From assembly GCA_035630195.1 (NCBI GenBank), contig DASQLD010000072.1, forward strand, positions 1-10,129: a stretch of DNA of 10,129 nucleotides, read 5' to 3'. Position numbers and translations under genes: made by a program. Source of the DNA: DASQDN01 sp035630195 (GTDB taxonomy: Bacteria > Acidobacteriota > Terriglobia > Bryobacterales > Bryobacteraceae). This document shows positions 6,435 through 10,129 of this stretch, piece after piece. The notes below the pieces were generated by a model, which was not told where the DNA came from, made no database searches, and saw only the letters and a list, made by a program, of their open reading frames with translations. Each line of letters opens with the position of its first letter. Position 1 is the stretch's first letter.

Positions 6435-7999
6435 TTTCCCTCCGCGGAAGGCGCGTCAGCGGCTGGGGTACTGGCAGGCCGACCGGACTGTGCCCACGCA
6501 ACATAGGGAAACGTCTCTTGATAGACAAGGTCGTTAGTGTTTACACCATCTCCAAGCGTGTTGTAGGGCGCTCCTGTGTTCCCTGCCAGGATTCCGGCCA
6601 CGGCGCGTAGCGAGATATCCGTCACGTCATCGGAAACGCGACGTCCATTTGGAAAACCACCAAGGTCTCCTGCGATCGCTCCTAGACGCTTCCTTCCGGC
6701 TGCAGGAGTCGGTGGAACTCCGGTGTTGAGTCGAAGCAAATCGGCAACCGGTCCCGCAGGAGTGCCAGGAGGAGCAATCGGCGCTTGATACTGAGCGAGC
6801 AATAATAAGTCCGTGCGCGGCGCGTCCGGAACGGGTAACCCACCATAGACGGCATTCAACGCCCGAGCGAGAAGCGGATCGAGGACAAAATTTGCAAACT
6901 GCGCATCGTCCTTCGGGTCGCTCATGCTGAATGTATCTTTCGAACCCGTGCCAATAATTACTTCATTAATCAGCGGATTGCCCATGCGTTGGACTTGGCG
7001 ATAGGCTGTGAAATCCTCACCATACCCGGCCAGTTCCTGCGCGCTGCGGCGAACTGAGATCCGGGGCCGTGACGTCGTTCCCCATGTTCCAATAACGGCG
7101 CGCGGATCAGTGGCAGGATAGACTGCCCCGCCCTGCGTGATCTGGTTGATAGGAACTTCAATCGCGATCGTATTCACGTTATATCCCGCGACATAATCCG
7201 GACCGAAGTTCTGACGGTCGTTCCCATCTTGATCCGGCGTAAGAACACCAGGGGTACCTGATGGGAAGCTGCCGCGGAGGTTCAGACTATCGAAGACTCC
7301 GCCAAGATCGATATAGAACGGATCGTCTACAGTCCCTGCAAAGACACGCATTCCGTTGTCGAGCGTGTAGATTCCCTGCCGGGCGAGGGCCGGGTAGTCG
7401 GGCATCGTACGAGCGCCGACGTTGGACGGTACCGCGATCAACTTGCGTGGCCCCGTGATATTCGTCCGGGACGCGTTCGCGCCGGAGCCGCGAACCATCC
7501 ATACGTTGTATGTTTGACGAAGACTCAAACCCTCTGATCCCTTACCGTCCAGGGCAGTGATCGCAGGCGGTATCAACGTTGGAGGAATTCCTGCAGGATC
7601 GAGGGTGCGCGGCGCATTCGGTGGAGACGGAACGCCGTTGCCGACACCGATGAAGCCGGTAAAGACGCCGGGCGCACGAATCTCCGTCTGAAAGCGCACT
7701 TCAAATCCGACGTCGGCGACGGCGTCGTGGTCATTATCGATCTTGATCGCATACACGATCTCGGGATCGAAAGGGAAGTAGTTAGGCCCGTTAGCCGGGC
7801 TGAGCAATGGGTCGACATTCAGGATGAATGTTACTTTGGATGGGTCGTCGTAGCTGACGAACGCAAACCAGTCCGTTATATCTGCTGAGCGATCTAGCGC
7901 TGTGATCGGCGCTTCACGATGATTTGCTCCAAAAGACAAGTTGGGCGAAACCATCAACATCGCCAGCAGTATGGCAAGATGTCCCCGCATCATTCGCAT
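6431..7999 (-). CDS. DUF4331 family exported protein
   Basis: The 522-residue protein starts with a signal peptide (basic MRMMRG, hydrophobic HLAILLAMLMV, cleavage likely after SFGA near 25), and the mature end opens with NHREAPITALDRSADITDWFAF, the hallmark start of DUF4331 (usually SHREAP...D.TD.YAF). Further matches to the family pattern are the strand-rich segment VTFILNVDPL (56-65) followed by YFPFDPEIVYAIKIDND (74-90) and a Pro/Gly-rich remainder that includes ISVRRSAQELAGYGEDFTAYRQVQRMGNP and a C-terminal part with a recurrent FPYVAWAQSGRP close. The biochemical role of DUF4331 is not known to me; the family is found in the cell envelope or secreted fraction of environmental bacteria, and no catalytic motif can be seen. 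The start is fixed by AAGGAG five bases upstream. The gene overlaps the TPR gene by four bases, a pairing that suggests joint function. Confidence 0.9.
   Translation of the reverse strand: MRMMRGHLAILLAMLMVSPNLSFGANHREAPITALDRSADITDWFAFVSYDDPSKVTFILNVDPLLSPANGPNYFPFDPEIVYAIKIDNDHDAVADVGFEVRFQTEIRAPGVFTGFIGVGNGVPSPPNAPRTLDPAGIPPTLIPPAITALDGKGSEGLSLRQTYNVWMVRGSGANASRTNITGPRKLIAVPSNVGARTMPDYPALARQGIYTLDNGMRVFAGTVDDPFYIDLGGVFDSLNLRGSFPSGTPGVLTPDQDGNDRQNFGPDYVAGYNVNTIAIEVPINQITQGGAVYPATDPRAVIGTWGTTSRPRISVRRSAQELAGYGEDFTAYRQVQRMGNPLINEVIIGTGSKDTFSMSDPKDDAQFANFVLDPLLARALNAVYGGLPVPDAPRTDLLLLAQYQAPIAPPGTPAGPVADLLRLNTGVPPTPAAGRKRLGAIAGDLGGFPNGRRVSDDVTDISLRAVAGILAGNTGAPYNTLGDGVNTNDLVYQETFPYVAWAQSGRPASTPAADAPSAEGK
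6439..6443 (-). promoter_or_regulatory. Ribosome binding site of the TPR gene inside DUF4331
   Basis: GGAGG on the minus strand lies four bases before the ATG at 6434, within the last codons of the DUF4331 gene. Together with the ATGA stop/start overlap it supports translational coupling and fixes the TPR start. Confidence 0.75.
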
Positions 8000-8004
8000 T
8001 GCGG

Positions 8005-8010
8005 CTCCTT
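8005..8010 (-). promoter_or_regulatory. Ribosome binding site of the DUF4331 gene
   Basis: AAGGAG on the minus strand is five bases before the ATG at 7999. This favours that ATG over the later in-frame ATGs of MRMM and leaves the signal peptide with its basic N-region. Confidence 0.82.
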
Positions 8011-8084
8011 AAGTTGGTGATCGTACAGCCAATCGGCCGTTACTGCTGTGTGTACGAAGACCGCGCGCGTTTGGATGTGAGTTT

Positions 8085-10129
8085 TTAGATCTGCTTGCGG
8101 AAAGGGTCGGCTCCGATGGTTCCCTTCAACTCTTCCGGATAGCCCGGCGAACTGACCCGCGCGAGCTGGTCCTTGGCGATAGTAAGCCTCGCCTGGATGT
8201 CCAGATTGCCAGGAGGGATTCCTGAAGTATTGAAGTATTCGAGCGAATTGATGTGCCGCTTCCATAACGCGACATCGCGCTCCTGTTTGACTTCGAGGCG
8301 CTCACGGTACCAATCACTCGATAACAGTGAGTCGAGCGTGAACATGGCGCGAATCTCCGGAGCATCGATGCCAAGGCCCTCATACGACCCATGGGCCATG
8401 ATGTGCAGCAGCGCTCGCAATGGTGGACAAGCAGCGTCGACACTACCATCTTCGAAGTAGTTCAGTGCGACACGCGTTTGCGCCGCTACGATGTTGTCGA
8501 CACCCTCGGCAAACATCGATGGACCTTGCTTCTCGGGGCAAAGCAACTCGTCTGTGAAGATTGCGTCCGGTGTCTCAAAGATACGTCCGAGGAACGTCTC
8601 CGCAAACTTGGCGGTAATCCGATATCCCAGACGGCTTGCGAGAACCTTGCGTCCTTCGAAGTCGCGATCTTCCAGCTTTTCGAGATACCCGTTATCGATG
8701 AGGAACTGTGGATCACGCTCATCGACCCGCATGCGGCACCAGATCTCGGGCACGAGCATACTGACATCGTGGTCCACCTTATAGTTCGGACCGACATGAC
8801 CGGCAGCGCTCGTGAAACCCGCATACTGCGTCACAATGTAGGACACCAACGCATTATTGAGATCCACAATCGGCCACAAAGCGTTGAACGGACCTTTCGT
8901 CAGCGCGCCTTCGCTGCCGAACCCTGTGGTGGATGGCGATTTGCCTGTCAGGCTGCAAATGAAATCCATGAACAGCTCGGGCAGTTCTTGATAGTGGATC
9001 GGATTGTAAACAGCAAGCGGCGGAAGATCGATACTGGGGTCCGGAGGATTGTTCCGCCGGCCTGCGAGTACGGCGTGAACAGGAAAATAGACGGCCGCCT
9101 CGGGTGGGATCTCGCGATCCAACCGGACCCCAATATCGGCTAGATATGTTTCGCGCTGGCGCACCACATCGGGGCGCAACTGGAGGTAGCGCGGATTTTT
9201 CGAGGGCTTGCCGTCGACGAGACGCGGATGGGCCGAGCTGACCACATACCCCGGTCCATCACACGCGACGAAATCCTCAAGCAGTTGCTTCATCGGCGGT
9301 GTGAACTTGTCGAACTCAACCGTGTGATTGACAATCGCTTGGGCTTGATCCCGCCCGAGTGGTTCGTAATTGGAAAGAAAAACACCAGGACCTGCGATGT
9401 CTGCCTCCGCTTGTTTGTCGACGCCGGGCTGAATCGCATCGTCGGGACGCTGGAAGAGAAGCTGCTCACAGTTCCAGACCAGTTTCACGCTGGGGTTCAT
9501 GTATTTGGCGTCGAGGTGTTTCAGTCCGTTGCGAGGAAGAACCACCGATACGGTTATGTCATCTTCAACCTGGACTTTGTCGGCAGGATGGAAGTCGGGA
9601 CGAAGTTTATAGATGCGCCACGAACCATCCGGATCAAAACCGACGCGAAGATAGTTGCCGATGAGAATCTGGTTGTTGTACTGCAACTCGTGACCGAGAA
9701 AGCCATTGATGCGATTGACGGTGAAATGCTCCCTCCAATGCTGGCCCCATTCCTGACGGTAATAGCGCTTAATCGTGAAGACGAGCTGTCGAATGGTCTG
9801 TGGGATCTTGCGAATCCACGCATTGTGTTCTTCCGTATATTCCGAAGATTGCGTCAAAAGCTTGATGACCGAGCCCAACGACCGCTCGGGACTGAGGATC
9901 GGACGCTTTGCTCGCTCCGAGCCTTTCCCCTGTTTGTAGATACTTGAGTAGTCTCGGCTCAGGATCTCAGCCGCGATATTCATGTCGGAATGGTAGTCGC
10001 GCACGAATACAGGACCCTTCAGAATGTTATTCGTGAGCGACTTCGAAATCTCCGATTTGCCTCCACCGGAAACCGTGCAAGGTTTATGGCAAAGAGTTCC
10101 ATGCGCCACCGATCCCACTAGTCGCCAGG
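8085..10129 (-). CDS. PPi-type phosphoenolpyruvate carboxykinase, C-terminal part (5' partial)
   Basis: PPi-dependent PEP carboxykinase (EC 4.1.1.38) interconverts PEP + CO2 + phosphate with oxaloacetate + pyrophosphate in the cytoplasm, at the junction of glycolysis/gluconeogenesis and the citric acid cycle. The frame is open to the right edge (codons for WRL precede the GTG at 10118), so the start is outside. About 680 residues are visible; the family is roughly 1,100 long, so this is the C-terminal 60 percent. Counting from 10118, the family signatures I recognise are the phosphate-binding loop TVSGGGKSEISKS (15-27; Lys21), RSLGSVIKLLT (79-89), KRYYRQEWGQHWREHFTV (117-134), LRVGFDPDGSWRIYKLRPD (157-175), VEDDITVS (184-191), QRPDDAI (223-229), DKQAE (234-238), GRRNNPP (353-359), ELPELFMDF (378-386), SLTGKSPSTTG followed by GSEGALTKGPFNAL (389-414) and VDHDVSMLVPE (448-458). 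Identity rests on recall of the Propionibacterium enzyme's motifs. It lies 85 bases upstream of DUF4331 on the same strand; no terminator was seen between. Confidence 0.82.
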   Translation of the reverse strand, partial: WRLVGSVAHGTLCHKPCTVSGGGKSEISKSLTNNILKGPVFVRDYHSDMNIAAEILSRDYSSIYKQGKGSERAKRPILSPERSLGSVIKLLTQSSEYTEEHNAWIRKIPQTIRQLVFTIKRYYRQEWGQHWREHFTVNRINGFLGHELQYNNQILIGNYLRVGFDPDGSWRIYKLRPDFHPADKVQVEDDITVSVVLPRNGLKHLDAKYMNPSVKLVWNCEQLLFQRPDDAIQPGVDKQAEADIAGPGVFLSNYEPLGRDQAQAIVNHTVEFDKFTPPMKQLLEDFVACDGPGYVVSSAHPRLVDGKPSKNPRYLQLRPDVVRQRETYLADIGVRLDREIPPEAAVYFPVHAVLAGRRNNPPDPSIDLPPLAVYNPIHYQELPELFMDFICSLTGKSPSTTGFGSEGALTKGPFNALWPIVDLNNALVSYIVTQYAGFTSAAGHVGPNYKVDHDVSMLVPEIWCRMRVDERDPQFLIDNGYLEKLEDRDFEGRKVLASRLGYRITAKFAETFLGRIFETPDAIFTDELLCPEKQGPSMFAEGVDNIVAAQTRVALNYFEDGSVDAACPPLRALLHIMAHGSYEGLGIDAPEIRAMFTLDSLLSSDWYRERLEVKQERDVALWKRHINSLEYFNTSGIPPGNLDIQARLTIAKDQLARVSSPGYPEELKGTIGADPFRKQI

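Noticed and set aside
5946..6506. 186-codon plus-strand frame across the TPR/DUF4331 junction
   Set aside because: It is antisense to two clear genes and has no domain features of its own.
8391..9143. 250-codon open frame on the plus strand antisense to the PPi-PEPCK gene
   Set aside because: The opposite strand has an uninterrupted, motif-rich protein; the plus-strand translation shows no recognisable domain and no ribosome binding site.
9228..9947. 239-codon open frame on the plus strand antisense to the PPi-PEPCK gene
   Set aside because: A shadow of codon bias in the real minus-strand gene; its translation looks like no family.

Overview
The window looks like chromosomal DNA from a soil-type Gram-negative bacterium, most plausibly an Acidobacteriota member of the Solibacter/Bryobacter kind. 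This is inferred from gene content: a secreted six-bladed NHL propeller, a DUF4331 protein followed by a TPR protein, a long hybrid PAS kinase and a pyrophosphate-type PEP carboxykinase. Composition is moderately GC-rich and fairly even. No tRNA, rRNA, CRISPR array, insertion sequence or phage gene was seen.

Layout. Positions 1-2745 (+) hold the 3' part of a hybrid histidine kinase (ATPase, receiver, three PAS domains, second HisKA plus ATPase); its 5' end is outside the window. It converges, two bases apart, on a minus-strand gene for an exported NHL-repeat propeller (2748-3785). Directly upstream of that on the same strand is a broken gene for a secreted zinc metalloprotease (3805-4616), whose conserved pieces lie in different frames. 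A divergent intergenic region (4617-4805) separates it from a small SnoaL/NTF2-like gene on the plus strand (4806-5234). A perfect 12-bp hairpin (5332-5360) lies in the convergent gap after it.

From 5418 to the right edge everything is on the minus strand, in transcription order: a PPi-type PEP carboxykinase (5' end cut off at 10129), a DUF4331 exported protein and a TPR-repeat protein. The last two overlap by four bases and are very probably translationally coupled; the kinase-like enzyme is 85 bases upstream and may or may not share their transcript.

The best-supported unusual item is the PPi-PEPCK, an enzyme that interconverts PEP plus CO2 plus phosphate with oxaloacetate plus pyrophosphate and is often left as a hypothetical protein. 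The second is the decayed (or mis-sequenced) metalloprotease. I see no convincing previously undescribed multi-gene system; most of the window is ordinary chromosomal content.
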